In this document: positions 34,101 to 49,100 of the stretch, in pieces
Position numbering within the stretch: position 1 is the first letter of the stretch
How the letters are laid out: each line of letters opens with the position of its first letter
From: Cladorhizidae sp. MBARI D1340-BT2
Lineage: Eukaryota; Porifera; Demospongiae; Poecilosclerida; Cladorhizidae
Direction: 5' to 3'
Assembly: GCA_028752905.1 (NCBI GenBank)
Contig: JAQNBH010000005.1
Coordinates: 434,001-498,000 of the forward strand
DNA: 64,000 bases
The notes under the pieces: model-generated
Databases searched by the model: none
What the model was told of the DNA's origin: nothing
The model's input: only the letters and a program-made list of their open reading frames with translations
Program-made: the position numbers and the translations under genes

Positions 34101-37100
34101 TGTGCATGTGTGTGTGTGTGTGTGTGAGGTTCTATCTGTAATTTTTGCTATGCAGGACTCCTCCGAGTTGCGATGGCAGGGCAGAGCTGAACTATTCTAT
34201 CAGGTACAGAATAAAGTTGACTGCTTATCAGCTACATGCAGCAGGCTCTGTGGCCCGTGCTATATATATGCAGCAGGCTCTGTGGCCCGTGCTATATATG
34301 CAATACATACAGTGTTGCATCACCTCAGTGTCTGTGTTGCCAGGCTCTGTGGCCCGTGCTATATACAATATTTTGGTCTATGTGTTGCTAGGCTCTGCGG
34401 CCCGTGCTATATACAGTATGCAGTGTTGCATCACCTCAGTGTCTGTGTTGCCAGGCTCTGTGACCCGTGCTATGTATACAATACATACAGTGTTGCATCA
34501 CCTCAGAGTCTGTGTTGCCAGGCTCTGTGGCCCGTGCTATATATGTAATACATACAGTGTTGCATCACCTCAGTGTCTGTGTTGCCAGGCACTGTGGCCC
34601 GTGCTATATACAATATTTTGGTCTCTGTGTTGCTAGGCGCTGCGGCCTCTGCTCTATGTGGGCAGTGTCCAGGTGATAGGTTCCCTGCACTCATGCATGC
34701 TCCGCCTCCTTCCTGTCCTGGACTACTCGCCTAACACCTCCCCTGGACCTGACACGGTGAGAAGGAGGCACGGGGAAGAGTTTAAGGAGGTCGGGGGTAT
34801 GGGGAGGTCAAGGGTACAGGGAGGTCAGGGTGTGGGGAGGTCAGGAGCACACACATGTCCAGCACTGCCGCAACCTCTCCTAGGACATCATGGCACCATA
34901 CACATGTACTTAGGTGCCCTAGAGAGGGGGACTGACTCTACTATGGGTCCTTGTGTGCCAAGGTTAGGCACCATCTTCTGGATGTCATAGGAAAAGGTGT
35001 GGCAGTTCAGGACATCTCTCAGTGGCTAGGTCATCTCTCAGTGGCTAGGACATCTCTCAGTGGCTAGGTCATCTCTCAGTGGCTAGGACATCTCTCAGTG
35101 GCTAGGACATCTCTCAGTGGCTAGGACATCTCTCAGTGGCTAGGACATCTCTCAGTGGCTAGGTCATCTCTCAGTGGCTAGGGCATCTCTCAGTGGCTAG
35201 GTCATCTCTCAGTGGCTAGGGCATCTCTCAGTGGCTAGGACATCTCTCAGTGGCTAGGACATCTCTCAGTGGCTAGGTCATCTCTCAGTGACTAGGACAT
35301 CTCTCAGTGGCTAGGACATCTCTCAGTGGCTAGGTCATCTCTCAGTGACTAGGTCATCTCTCAGTGGCTAGGACATCTCTCAGTGGCTAGGACATCTCTC
35401 AGTGGCTAGGTCATCTCTCAGTGGCTAGGACATCTCTCAGTGGCTAGGACATCTCTCAGTGGCTAGGTCATCTCTCAGTGGCTAGGTCATCTCTCAGTGA
35501 CTAGGTCATCTCTCAGTGGCTAGGACATCTCTCAGTGGCTAGGACATCTCTCAGTGGCTAGGACATCTCTCAGTGGCTAGGTCATCTCTCAGTGGCTAGG
35601 ACATCTCTCAGTGGCTAGGTCATCTCTCAGTGGCTAGGTCATCTCTCAGTGGCTAGGACATCTCTCAGTGGCTAGGACATCTCTCAGTGGCTAGGTCATC
35701 TCTCAGTGGCTAGGACATCTCTCAGTGACTAGGTCATCTCTCAGTGGCTAGGACATCTCTCAGTGGCTAGGTCATCTCTCAGTGGCTAGGACATCTCTCA
35801 GTGGCTAGGTCATCTCTCAGTGGCTAGGACATCTCTCAGTGGCTAGGTCATCTCTCAGTGGCTAGGTCATCTCTCAGTGGCTAGGACATCTCTCAGTGGC
35901 TAGGTCATCTCTCAGTGGCTAGGACATCTCTCAGTGGCTAGGACATCTCTCAGTGGCTAGGTCATCTCTCAGTGGCTAGGTCATCTCTCAGTGGCTAGGA
36001 CATCTCTCAGTGGCTAGGACATCTCTCAGTGGCTAGGACATCTCTCAGTGGCTAGGTCATCTCTCAGTGGCTAGGACATCTCTCAGTGGCTAGGTCATTT
36101 CTCAGTGGCTAGGACATCTCTCAGTGGCTAGGTCATCTCTCAGTGACTAGGTCATCTCTCAGTGGCTAGGACATCTCTCAGTGGCTAGAATATCTCTCAG
36201 TGGCTAGGTCATCTCTCAGTGGCTAGGACATCTCTCAGTGGCTAGGACATCTCTCAGTGGCTAGGTCATCTCTCAGTGACTAGGTCATCTCTCAGTGGCT
36301 AGGACATCTCTCAGTTGCTAGGTCATCTCTCAGTGGCTAGGACATCTCTCAGTGGCTATGACATCTCTCAGTGGCTAGGACATCTCTCAGTGGCTAGGAC
36401 ATCTCTCAGTGGCTAGGACATCTCTCAGTGGCTAGGACATCTCTCAGTGGCTAGGTCATCTCTCAGTGGCTAGGACATCTCTCAGTGGCTAGGTCATCTC
36501 TCAGTGGCTAGGACATCTCTCAGTGGCTAGAACATCTCTCAGTGGCTAGGTCATCTCTCAGTGGCTAGGACATCTCTCAGTGGCTAGGACATCTCTCAGT
36601 GGCTAGGTCATCTCTCAGTGACTAGGTCATCTCTCAGTGGCTAGGACATCTCTCAGTGGCTAGGTCATCTCTCAGTGGCTAGGGCATCTCTCAGTGGCTA
36701 GGTCATCTCTCAGTGGCTAGGGCATCTCTCAGTGGCTAGGTCATCTCTCAGTGGCTAGGACATCTCTCAGTGGCTAGGACATCTCTCAGTGGCTAGGACA
36801 TCTCTCAGTGGCTAGGTCATCTCTCAGTGGCTAGGGCATCTCTCAGTGGCTAGGACATCTCTCAGTGGCTAGGACATCTCTCAGTGGCTAGGACATCTCT
36901 CAGTGGCTAGGACATCTCTCAGTGGCTAGGACATCTCTCAGTGGCTAGGACATCTCTCAGTGGCTAGGTCATCTCTCACTGGCTAGGACATCTCTCAGTG
37001 GCTAGGACATCTCTCAGTGGCTAGGACATCTCTCAGTGGCTAGGACATCTCTCAGTGGCTAGGTCATCTCTCAGTGGCTAGGTCATCTCTCAGTGGCTAG

Positions 37101-40100
37101 GTCATCTCTCAGTGGCTAGGACATCTCTCAGCGGCTAGGTCATCTCTCAGTGGCTAGGTCATCTCTCAGTGGCTAGGACATCTCTCAGTGGCTAGGTCAT
37201 CTCTCAGTGGCTAGGTCATCTCTCAGTGGCTAGGACATCTCTCAGTGGCTAGGTCATCTCTCAGTGGCTAGGACATCTCTCAGTGGCTAGGTCATCTCTC
37301 AGTGGCTAGGACATCTCTCAGTGGCTAGGACATCTCTCAGTGGCTAGGACATCTCTCAGTGGCTAGGTCATCTCTCAGTGGCTAGGACATCTCTCAGTGG
37401 CTAGGACATCTCTCAGTGGCTAGGACATCTCTCAGTGGCTAGGACATCTCTCAGTGGCTAGGACATCTCTCAGTGGCTAGGTCATCTCTCAGTGGCTAGG
37501 TCATCTCTCAGTGGCTAGGTCATCTCTCAGTGACTAGGTCATCTCTCAGTGGCTAGGGCATCTCTCAGTGGCTAGGTCATCTCTCAGTGGCTAGGTCATC
37601 TCTCAGTGGCTAGGTCATCTCTCAGTGGCTAGGTCATCTCTCAGTGGCTAGGTCATCTCTCAGTGGCTAGGACATCTCTCAGTGGCTAGGACATCTCTCA
37701 GTGGCTAGGTCATCTCTCAGTGGCTAGGACATCTCTCAGTGGCTAGGACATCTCTCAGTGGCTAGGACATCTCTCAGTGGCTAGGACATCTCTCAGTGGC
37801 TAGGTCATCTCTCAGTGGCTAGGACATCTCTCAGTGGCTAGGTCATCTCTCAGTGGCTAGGTCATCTCTCAGTGGCTAGGACATCTCTCAGTGGCTAGGA
37901 CATCTCTCAGTGGCTAGGTCATCTCTCAGTGGCTAGGACATCTCTCAGTGGCTAGGACATCTCTCAGTGGCTAGGTCATCTCTCAGTGGCTAGGTCATCT
38001 CTCAGTGGCTAGGACATCTCTCAGTGGCTAGGACATCTCTCAGTGGCTAGGACAACTCTCAGTGGCTAGGTCATCTCTCAGTGGCTAGGTCATCTCTCAG
38101 TGGCTAGGTCATCCCTCAGTGGCGAGGTCATCTCTCAGTGGCTAGGTCATCCCTCAGTGGCTAGGTCATCTCTCAGTGGCTAGGTCATCTCTCAGTGGCT
38201 AGGACATCTCTCAGTGGCTAGGACATCTCTCAGTGGCTAGGACATCTCTCAGTGGCTAGGACATCTCTCAGTGGCTAGGACATCTCTCAGTGGCTAGGTC
38301 ATCTCTCAGTGGCTAGGACATCTCTCAGTGGCTAGGACATCTCTCAGTGGCTAGGACATCTCTCAGTGGCTAGGTCATCTCTCAGTGGCTAGGTCATCTC
38401 TCAGTGGCTAGGTCATCTCTCAGTGGCTAGGACATCTCTCAGTGGCTAGGTCATCTCTCAGTGGCTAGGTCATCTCTCAGTGGCTAGGACATCTCTCAGT
38501 GGCTAGGTCATCTCTCAGTGGCTAGGTCATCTCTCAGTGGCTAGGACATCTCTCAGTGGCTAGGACATCTCTCAGTGGCTAGGTCATCTCTCAGTGGCTA
38601 GGACATCTCTCAGTGGCTAGGACATCTCTCAGTGGCTAGGACATCTCTCAGTGGCTAGGACATCTCTCAGTGGCTAGGTCATCTCTCAGTGGCTAGGTCA
38701 TCTCTCAGTGGCTAGGTCATCTCTCAGTGACTAGGTCATCTCTCAGTGGCTAGGGCATCTCTCAGTGGCTAGGTCATCTCTCAGTGGCTAGGTCATCTCT
38801 CAGTGGCTAGGTCATCTCTCAGTGGCTAGGTCATCTCTCAGTGGCTAGGACATCTCTCAGTGGCTAGGACATCTCTCAGTGGCTAGGTCATCTCTCAGTG
38901 GCTAGGACATCTCTCAGTGGCTAGGACATCTCAGTGGCTAGGACATCTCTCAGTGGCTAGGACATCTCTCAGTGGCTAGGTCATCTCTCAGTGGCTAGGA
39001 CATCTCTCAGTGGCTAGGTCATCTCTCAGTGGCTAGGTCATCTCTCAGTGGCTAGGACATCTCTCAGTGGCTAGGACATCTCTCAGTGGCTAGGACATCT
39101 CTCAGTGGCTAGGTCATCTCTCAGTGGCTAGGACATCTCTCAGTGGCTAGGACATCTCTCAGTGGCTAGGTCATCTCTCAGTGGCTAGGACATCTCTCAG
39201 TGGCTAGGACATCTCTCAGTGGCTAGGACATCTCTCAGTGGCTAGGTCATCTCTCAGTGGCTAGGTCATCTCTCAGTGGCTAGGTCATCCCTCAGTGGCT
39301 TGGTCATCTCTCAGTGGCTAGGTCATCCCTCAGTGGCTAGGTCATCTCTCAGTGGCTAGGTCATCTCTCAGTGGCTAGGTCATCTCTCAGTGGCTAGGGC
39401 ATCTCTCAGTGGCTAGGTCATCTCTCAGTGGCTAGGTCATCTCTCAGTGGCTAGGACATCTCTCAGTGGCTAGGACATCTCTCAGTGGCTAGGACATCTC
39501 TCAGTGGCTAGGTCATCTCTCAGTGGCTAGGATATCTCTCAGTGGCTAGGACATCTCTCAGTGGCTAGGTCATCTCTCAGTGGCTAGGACATCTCTCAGT
39601 GGCTAGGTCATCTCTCAGTGGCTAGGACATCTCTCAGTGGCTAGGACATCTCTCAGTGGCTAGGACATCTCTCAGTGGCTAGGACATCTCTCAGTTGCTA
39701 GGTCATCTCTCAGTGGCTAGGTCATCTCTCAGTGGCTAGGACATCTCTCAGTGGCTAGGACATCTCTCAGTGGCTAGGACATCTCTCAGTGGCTAGGACA
39801 TCTCTCAGTGGCTAGGTCATCTCTCAGTGGCTAGGTCATCTCTCAGTGGCTAGGTCATCTCTCAGTGGCTAGGACATCTCTCAGTGGCTAGGTCATCTCT
39901 CAGTGGCTAGGACATCTCTCAGTGGCTAGGACATCTCTCAGTGGCTAGGTCATCTCTCAGTGGCTAGGACATCTCTCAGTGGCTAGGTCATCTCTCAGTG
40001 GCTAGGTCATCTCTCAGTGGCTAGGACATCTCTCAGTGGCTAGGACATCTCTCAGTGGCTAGGTCATCTTTCAGTGGCTAGGCTAGGAGTGTATATGGTG

Positions 40101-43100
40101 AGGGTTGACAATATGCTGCTCTGATTACTCTTGCATGCACACACACACACACTACTCACTCACACACACACACACACTTACACACACACTCACACATACA
40201 CACACACACATGTGGCAGGCATCCAAGGCTGATGAAGTGTTCTCCATTCTTATAACTTCTCTAGCAAAGGAATCCAAGCTCTCATTACAAAGGGTAGGTT
40301 CTAACTACACTGTACCCTCCCTAAAAGTAATCAAGACCATGCTAATTAATGTGAATACGTGATGACTATGATAATTAAAGGTTATGTATATTCTCTATGT
40401 GTATCTTCTTAATTAGGAACCATCTCTCTAATTATAGCATTACCTCCAGCTGTAACTGAATCAAATTTATAGCTAGAACATATTTCATCACTAGACTATC
40501 ATCACTAGACTATAACTATAAATACCATAAGATGCCAGGTTGGTTGGCTGAGGGGAGGAGGAAGCAAGCTAGAGCATGAGTCACAGCCATGAAATCACTC
40601 CACCACCAAGACTGTCTCCTTCAATTCAGCCTCCAGTAGAAGAGGTGTCCTGTGCAGCCTCACATAGCAGAAGAGGTGTCCTGTGCAGCCTCACACCGCA
40701 GAAGAGGTGTCCTGTGCAACCTCACACAGCAGAAGAGGTGTCCTGTGCAGCCTCACACAGCAGAAGAGGTGTCCTGTGCAGCCTCACACAGCAGAAGAGG
40801 TGTCCTGTGCAGCCTCACACAGCAGAAGAGGTGTCCTGTGCAGCCTCACACAGCAGAAGAGGTGTCCTGTGTAGCCTCACACAGCAGAAGAGGTGTCCTG
40901 TGCAGCCTCACACAGCAGAAGAGGTGTCCTGTGTAGCCTAACGCAGCAGAAGGGCTTCCAGAAAGAGAGCACTGGTTGCAGTGTGTTCAGCAGTTTGGTC
41001 AGTGGCCATTCTAACAAAAATGACCTGCTAGTTTCACACCTTTCAATAATAGTTGCAGGTAGACTGAAATAATTAGTGACTGGTTCCTGTTAGAGAATAT
41101 TAATGCTCATACTAACACTAGTTAATAATTTACGTTCATTTTAATTAATGCTGATACTACTAACTGTACATCTTACTAACGTTAAAGCTGTCCACACTGC
41201 ACAAGTCAGTGTGTATTAATACACATGAGTCACGGCCACACTGAATTCCAATTAGAATAATGCACTGTTGCTATGTTCATACACCCTGCATCTGGACTTC
41301 TGAAGTTGGTGCGCAGTCTTCATTGGTTCTGCCTTTCCCTCAGCTCTCTCCTCTTTCTTCTCTGGAGCAAATGTTTCCTGCACATCTGTAGAAGCTGATC
41401 AGCAAGAAAAGGACGCAAAAACAAACTTCATCTCATCTACAGCTTTAGTGTGACTGACTTTATTTTAAGGTTAATTTCGGTGCTAGTGTGGATGCGATGA
41501 ATGCGCATCGACTTGAAGAGTTCCCCTCCCTAGGACCCAACACACATTAATGTGCATCAGTTTAGGTGCAGTGTGGCCAGGACTTTATAGGGCTATGTAT
41601 GTAGAGTACTGGACTTTATAGGGCTATGTATGTAGAGCACAGGGACTTTATAGGGCTATGTATATAGAGCACATGACTTTATAGGGCTATGTATGTAGAG
41701 CACTGGGACTTTATAGGGCTATGTATGTAGAGCACAGGGACTTTATAGGGCTATGTATGTAGAGCACAGGGACTTTATAGGGCTATGTATGTAGAGCACA
41801 GGGACTTTATAGGGCTATGTATGTAGAGCACAGGGACTTTATAGGGCTATGTATGTAGAGCACTGGACTTTATAGGGCTATGTATGTAGAGCACAGGGAC
41901 TTTATAGGGCTATGTATGTAGAGCACAGGGACTTTATAGGGCTATGTATGTAGAGCACTGGACTTTATAGGGCTATGTATGTAGAGCACTTTATAGGGCT
42001 ATGTATGTAGAGCACAGGGACTTTATAGGGCTATGTATGTAGAGCACAGGGACTTTATAGGGCTATGTATGTAGAGCACTGGACTTTATAGGGCTATGTA
42101 TGTAGAGCACTTTATAGGGCTATGTATGTAGAGCACATGACTTTATAGGGCTATGTATGTAGAGCACTGGGACTTTATAGGGCTATGTATGTAGAGCACA
42201 GGGACTTTATAGGGCTATGTATGTAGAGCACTGGACTTTATAGGGCTATGTATGTAGAGCACTTTATAGGGCTATGTATGTAGAGCACAGGGACTTTATA
42301 GGGCTATGTATGTAGAGCACAGGGACTTTATAGGGCTATGTATGTAGAGCACTGGGACTTTATAGGGCTATGTATGTAGAGCACTGGGACTTTATAGGGC
42401 TATGTATGTAGAGCACTGGACTTTATAGGGCTATGTATGTAGAGCACAGGGACTTTATAGGGCTATGTATGTAGAGCACTTTATAGGGCTATGTATATAG
42501 AGCACATGACTTTATAGGGCTATGTATGTAGAGCACAGGGACTTTATAGGGCTATGTATGTAGAGCACTGGACTTTATAGGGCTATGTATGTAGAGCACA
42601 GGGACTTTATAGGGCTATGTATGTAGAGCACAGGGACTTTATAGGGCTATGTATGTAGAGCACAGGGACTTTATAGGGCTATGTATGTAGAGCACATGAC
42701 TTTATAGGGCTATGTATGTAGAGCACTGGACTTTATAGGGCTATGTATGTAGAGCACAGGGACTTTATAGGGCTATGTATGTAGAGTACAGGGACTTTAT
42801 AGGGCTATGTATGTAGAGCACTGGGACTTTATAGGGCTATGTATGTAGAGCACTTTATAGGGCTATGTATGTAGAGCACAGGGACTTTATAGGGCTATGT
42901 ATGTAGAGCACTGGGACTTTATAGGGCTATGTATGTAGAGCACAGGGACTTTATAGGGCTATGTATGTAGAGCACTGGACTTTATAGGGCTATGTATGTA
43001 GAGCACTTTATAGGGCTATGTATGTAGAGCACAGGGACTTTATAGGGCTATGTATGTAGAGCACAGGGACTTTATAGGGCTATGTATGTAGAGCACTGGG

Positions 43101-46100
43101 ACTTTATAGGGCTATGTATGTAGAGCACTGGGACTTTATAGGGCTATGTATGTAGAGCACAGGGACTTTATAGGGCTATGTATGTAGAGCACTTTATAGG
43201 GCTATGTATATAGAGCACATGACTTTATAGGGCTATGTATGTAGAGCACAGGGACTTTATAGGGCTATGTATGTAGAGCACTGGACTTTATAGGGCTATG
43301 TATGTAGAGCACAGGGACTTTATAGGGCTATGTATGTAGAGCACAGGGACTTTATAGGGCTATGTATGTAGAGCACAGGGACTTTATAGGACTATGTATG
43401 TAGAGCACAGGGACTTTATAGGGCTATGTATGTAGAGCACAGGGACTTTATAGGGCTATGTATGTAGAGCACTTTATAGGGCTATGTATGTAGAGCACTG
43501 GGACTTTATAGGGCTATGTATGTAGAGCACAGGGACTTTATAGGGCTATGTATGTAGAGCACAGGGACTTTATAGGGCTATGTATGTAGAGCACTTTATA
43601 GGGCTATGTATGTAGAGCACAGGGACTTTATAGGACTATGTATGTAGAGCACAGGGACTTTATAGGGCTATGTATGTAGAGCACAGGGACTTTATAGGGC
43701 TATGTATGTAGAGCACATGACTTTATAGGATGTAGAGGTGATCATTTCCCATTTCAAAATTATCTTCATGAAACAAGTCCAAAGATCTTTCTTCCACATG
43801 CATACACATGCTTTAACCCTCTGCATGCTGGAGGGAGCACACGTGCATACAGATGCTTTAACCCTCTGCATGCTGGAGGGAGCACATGCTTTAACCCTTT
43901 GCATGCTGGAGGGAGCATTTAATTTTAGTGAAGATTTTATTAATAGTCAAGAAAAGTGCAACATCAAGTCTAAAGGCAACTAACTAACTCCACAATAATT
44001 CCCAACTAAGAGGCAAGTCTGAAGCAAAATGAACAGCCTACCAGCCACAGCTGTAGCTAGGGCAGCAGTATAAGTCTAGGCTTGTAATTAATAGTAGACA
44101 GCTACCAGCTACAGCTGTAGCTAGGGCAGCAGTATAAGTCTAGGCTTGTAATTAATAGTAGACAGCTACCAGCTACAGCTGTAGCTAGGGCAGCAGTATA
44201 AGTCTAGGCTTGTAATTAATAGTAGACAGCTACCAGCTACAGCTGTAGCTAGGGCAGCAGTATAAGTCTAGGCTTGTAATTAATAGTACACAGCTACCAG
44301 CCACAGCTGTAGCTAGGGCAGCAGTATAAGTCTAGGCTTGTAATTAATAGTAGACAGCTACCAGCCACAGCTGTAGCTAGGGCAGCAGTATAAGTCTAGG
44401 CTTGTAATTAATAGTAGACAGCTACCACAGCTGTAGCTAGGGCAGCAGTATAAGTCTAGGCTTGTAATTAATAGTAGACAGCCAGCCACAGCTGTAGCTA
44501 AGGCAGCAGTATAAGTCTAGGCTTGTAATTAATAGTAGACAGCTACCAGCTGTAGCTAAGGCAGCAGTATAAGTCTAGGCTTGTAATTAATAGTAGACAG
44601 CCAGCCACAGCTGTAGCTAGGGCAGCAGTATAAGTCTAGGCTTGTAATTAATAGTAGACAGCCAGCCACAGCTGTAGCTAAGGCAGCAGTATAAGTCTAG
44701 GCTTGTAATTAATAGTAGACAGCTACCACAGCTGTAGCTAGGGCAGCAGTATAAGTCTAGGCTTGTAATTAATAGTAGACAGCTACCAGCTACAGCTGTA
44801 GCTAGGGCAGCAGTATAAGTCTAGGCTTGTAATTAATAGTACACAGCTACCAGCCACAGCTGTAGCTAGGGCAGCAGTATAAGTCTAGGCTTGTAATTAA
44901 TAGTAGACAGCCAGCCACAGCTGTAGCTAAGGCAGCAGTATAAGTCTAGGCTTGTAATTAATAGTAGACAGCTACCAGCTACAGCTGTAGCTAGGGCAGC
45001 AGTATAAGTCTAGGCTTGTAATTAATAGTAGACAGCTACCACAGCTGTAGCTAGGGCAGCAGTATAAGTCTAGGCTTGTAATTAATAGTAGACAGCTACC
45101 AGCTACAGCTGTAGCTAAGGCAGCGGTATAAGTTATGCATGTCTTCTTGTCTAATGTCCACTCAAAGTGTCCAGTACTGTCCACAAACAACTATAAATGG
45201 TGTTGGGTGCAGTACAGTGCATGTGCATAAGGAAATTCTTAATAGTGCAGGCATTTTGTGAGGGGGTGAACCTCACACAAATTGAAAAAGAAAACCGGGA
45301 AAAATTTTCTTTCTTTTTTTATTTCCTAAAATACCTTTTTAAAGCAACATCTCTATATCAGTATACTTGTATACAAGGAAACATCTCTATATCAGTATAC
45401 TTGTATACAAGGCAACATCTCTATATTAGTATACTTGTATACAAGGCAACATGAATTGACACTAATCCATATAAATGTTGGCATTGATAAATATAAAAAG
45501 CAAAGACAATGCACACACAAACAGAGGTGATGGCTAGGGCCACATACCATTCAAAACGTGAAGAACAGCCACACACTCGTGTTCATTCCAGTGGAATCCA
45601 ATGTTTTATTTAGCCCAACATTTCCATTGATTAACATTCATTTAAAACAAAAGAATGTAACTAGCACTTTATATAAAATAGTAATAAATGTTGGCACTGA
45701 TGAACATAAACTCATGAAACATGTTACCTTTTAAGAAAACTTAAACATTTCTGGTCAGTTGCTTAGCTCATCTTCGTCATCGTCATCACATGCAGCCTCA
45801 CATGAATTTGCACACCCTGATCCTTTAAAGTTGCTGCATGCAACAGAGCACTCAATGTCATGCTTCATGCATGTGCACCTCAGACTGCTGCAGTCTGTCT
45901 TGCAGAGACTGCTGCAGTCTGTCTTGCCGGTGCATCTGATGACCCCGAGGAGTTCCTGTGGAGCTGGTGGTGAGTCAGTTTGGACGGACAAGCCCTCCAT
46001 CACTCTCTTTCCATCCCCATTCTTGTGGCAGAAGTTCATCTACGGTTTCCTTCCACTGCTGCACTTGATAGTAGACACGAAGACTGTGGTACTTTGCTGC

Positions 46101-49100
46101 TGCTGAAGTAGGTGGCAGACTCTGTGGTGTACATGAGAAGTGCTAGTAGTCACCTTCTCACAAAGGTGCTTGTGTCGCAGTGAGTTGAGTCCCTCCCCAG
46201 GCTTCCCACTGTACAGGCACAGCAAAGCATTCTCTCCTGCTGACACAACCGCTGCTGTGGCAGCTGACTGTGTGTCAAACACTGTAGCTTGCTCACGGAA
46301 GTCACCACTGGACGTGGTTGTGAATTTCTTTAGGGGAGCTCCTTTCCCACTGCCATAAAGGCGGGAGGTAGTGTCACACCCGGCTGGATGAAGAGGATGG
46401 GAGTACACACAGCAGATCTGTGTCCTCCTCATCTACCACGCCAACCTCAATGCACACGACCTCTTCTTCAAACCTGAGCCGAGGAAGAGCATGAAGAAGC
46501 CATGTGTCTGGAACATCAAGGCTGTCAAGTAGCAGTTGGGTCCCAGTGTGTGTTTGTTGTGGTGGCAGACTCCACTGCTAATTGCACCATGAGGAGATCA
46601 GTATCACCTGGAGCATGGTACGTCTGACAGTTCTTCTTATGTAGGTGACCACTGAGCATGTTGATGAACTGCTGCTTGTTTGCAAGGAAATGGTCTTTAT
46701 TCATTGTAACAGGCACATACTCATCCGTGGTTATGCTTGCTCCAGTCCGCCCACCTGCTTGCTTGCGGTGGGTCATGTCTTTGGTGGATGTGCCCTGATA
46801 ACCATCGAACATGACCACTGCCTCTCCATACTTCCTTGTGACATACTCACTGTACAGCTTGCAGATGATGTCCTTGTATGTGGATCCATGTGTCCATGGG
46901 ATGCGCTGAACAAGTGCTCCACCATCCAGCACATACTGAACATGGCCTGTGACTCCTTGAAGGTCAGGTGTGTGTAGAGCGTCCAGATAGCATCTGCTAG
47001 CACTGGCTTCTGTTGCTGTCGAAGCAGCAGAGAGCTGTCAAACAGTGCTGGAGGATGACTACACCGCTCATACTTGAACACTGAGGCCAGGTCTTGTGAA
47101 ACTTTTGCAGCAATTGTTAGACGCTGGAAAAGTAGTTGAGGATCAATCTTCACTGTTCCTCCATCAATCTGCACTGCTCTGCCATCAATCTGCACTGCTC
47201 TGCCATCCTGCACTGCTCTGCCATCAATCTGCACTGCTCTGCCATCAATCTGCACTGTTCCTCCATCAATCTTCACTGCTCTGCCATCAATCTGCACTGC
47301 TCTGCCATCAATCTGCACTGCTCTGCCATCAATCTGCACTGCTCCACCATCAATCTGCACTGCTCTGCCATCAATCTGCACTGCTCTGCCATCAATCTAC
47401 ACTGCTCTGCCATCAATCTGCACTGCTCCTCCATCAATCTGCACTGCTCTGCCATCAATCTGCACTGCTCTGCCATCAATCTGCACTGCTCTGCCATCAA
47501 TCTGCACTGCTCCACCATCAATCTGCACTGCTCTGCCATCAATCTGCACTGCTCCTCCATCAATCTGCACTGCTCTGCCATCAATCTGCACTGCTCTGCC
47601 ATCAATCTGCACTGCTCCTGCCATCAATCTTCACTGCTCCTCCATCAATCTGCACTGCTCTGCCATCAATCTGCACTGCTCTGCCATCAATCTGCACTGC
47701 TCTGCCATCAATCTTCACTGCTCTGCCATCAATCTGCACTGCTCCTCCATCAATCTGCACTGCTCTGCCATCAATCTGCACTGCTCCACCATCAATCTGC
47801 ACTGCTCTGCCATCAATCTGCACTGCTCCACCATCAATCTGCACTGCTCTGCCATCAATCTGCACTGCTCCACCATCAATCTGCACTGCTCTGCCATCAA
47901 TCTGCACTGCTCTGCCATCAATCTGCACTGCTCTGCCATCAATCTGCACTGCTCTGCCATCAATCTGCACTGCTCTGCCATCAATCTGCACTGCTCCGCC
48001 ATCAATCTGCACTGCTCTGCCATCAATCTTCACTGCTCCTCCATCAATCTGCACTGCTCTGCCATCAATCTGCACTGCTCTACCATCAATCTGCACTGCT
48101 CCACCATCAATCTGCACTGCTCCGCCATCAATCTGCACTGCTCTGCCATCAATCTGCACTGCTCTGCCATCAATCTGCACTGCTCTGCCATCAATCTGCA
48201 CTGCTCTGCCATCAATCTGCACTGCTCTGCCATCAATCTGCACTGCTCTGCCATCAATCTGCACTGCTCTGCCATCAATCTGCACTGCTCTGCCATCAAT
48301 CTACACTGCTCCACCATCAATCTGCACTGCTCCACCATCAATCTGCACTGCTCTGCCATCAATCTGCACTGCTCTGCCATCAATCTGCACTGCTCCTCCA
48401 TCAATCTGCACTGCTCTGCCATCAATCTGCACTGCTCCTCCATCAATCTGCACTGCTCCACCATCAATCTGCACTGCTCTGCCATCAATCTGCACTGCTC
48501 TGCCATCAATCTGCACTGCTCTGCCATCAATCTGCACTGCTCTACCATCAATCTGCACTGCTCTGCCATCAATCTGCACTGCTCTGCCATCAATCTGCAC
48601 TGCTCCACCATCAATCTGCACTGCTCCACCATCAATCTGCACTGCTCTGCCATCAATCTGCACTGCTCTGCCATCAATCTGCACTGCTCTGCCATCAATC
48701 TGCACTGCTCCACCATCAATCTGCACTGCTCCTCCATCAATCTGCACTGCTCCTCCATCAATCTGCACTGCTCCACCATCAATCTGCACTGCTCCACCAT
48801 CAATCTGCACTGCTCCTCCATCAATCTGCACTGCTCCTCCATCAATCTGCACTGCTCCACCATCAATCTGCACTGCTCCTCCATCAATCTGCACTGCTCT
48901 GCCATCAATCTGCACTGCTCTGCCGTCAATCTGCACTGCTCTGCCACAATCTGCACTGCTCCACCATCAATCTGCACTGCTCTGCCATCAATCTGCACTG
49001 CTCTGCCATCAATCTGCACTGCTCTGCCATCAATCTGCACTGCTCTGCCATCAATCTGCACTGCTCTGCCATCAATCTGCACTGCTCTGCCATCAATCTG

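Noticed and set aside
33474..34127. Short frames in GT-rich sequence
   Set aside because: Low-complexity valine/cysteine-rich translations of microsatellite and 51-bp repeats within TTI2 introns 2 and 3.
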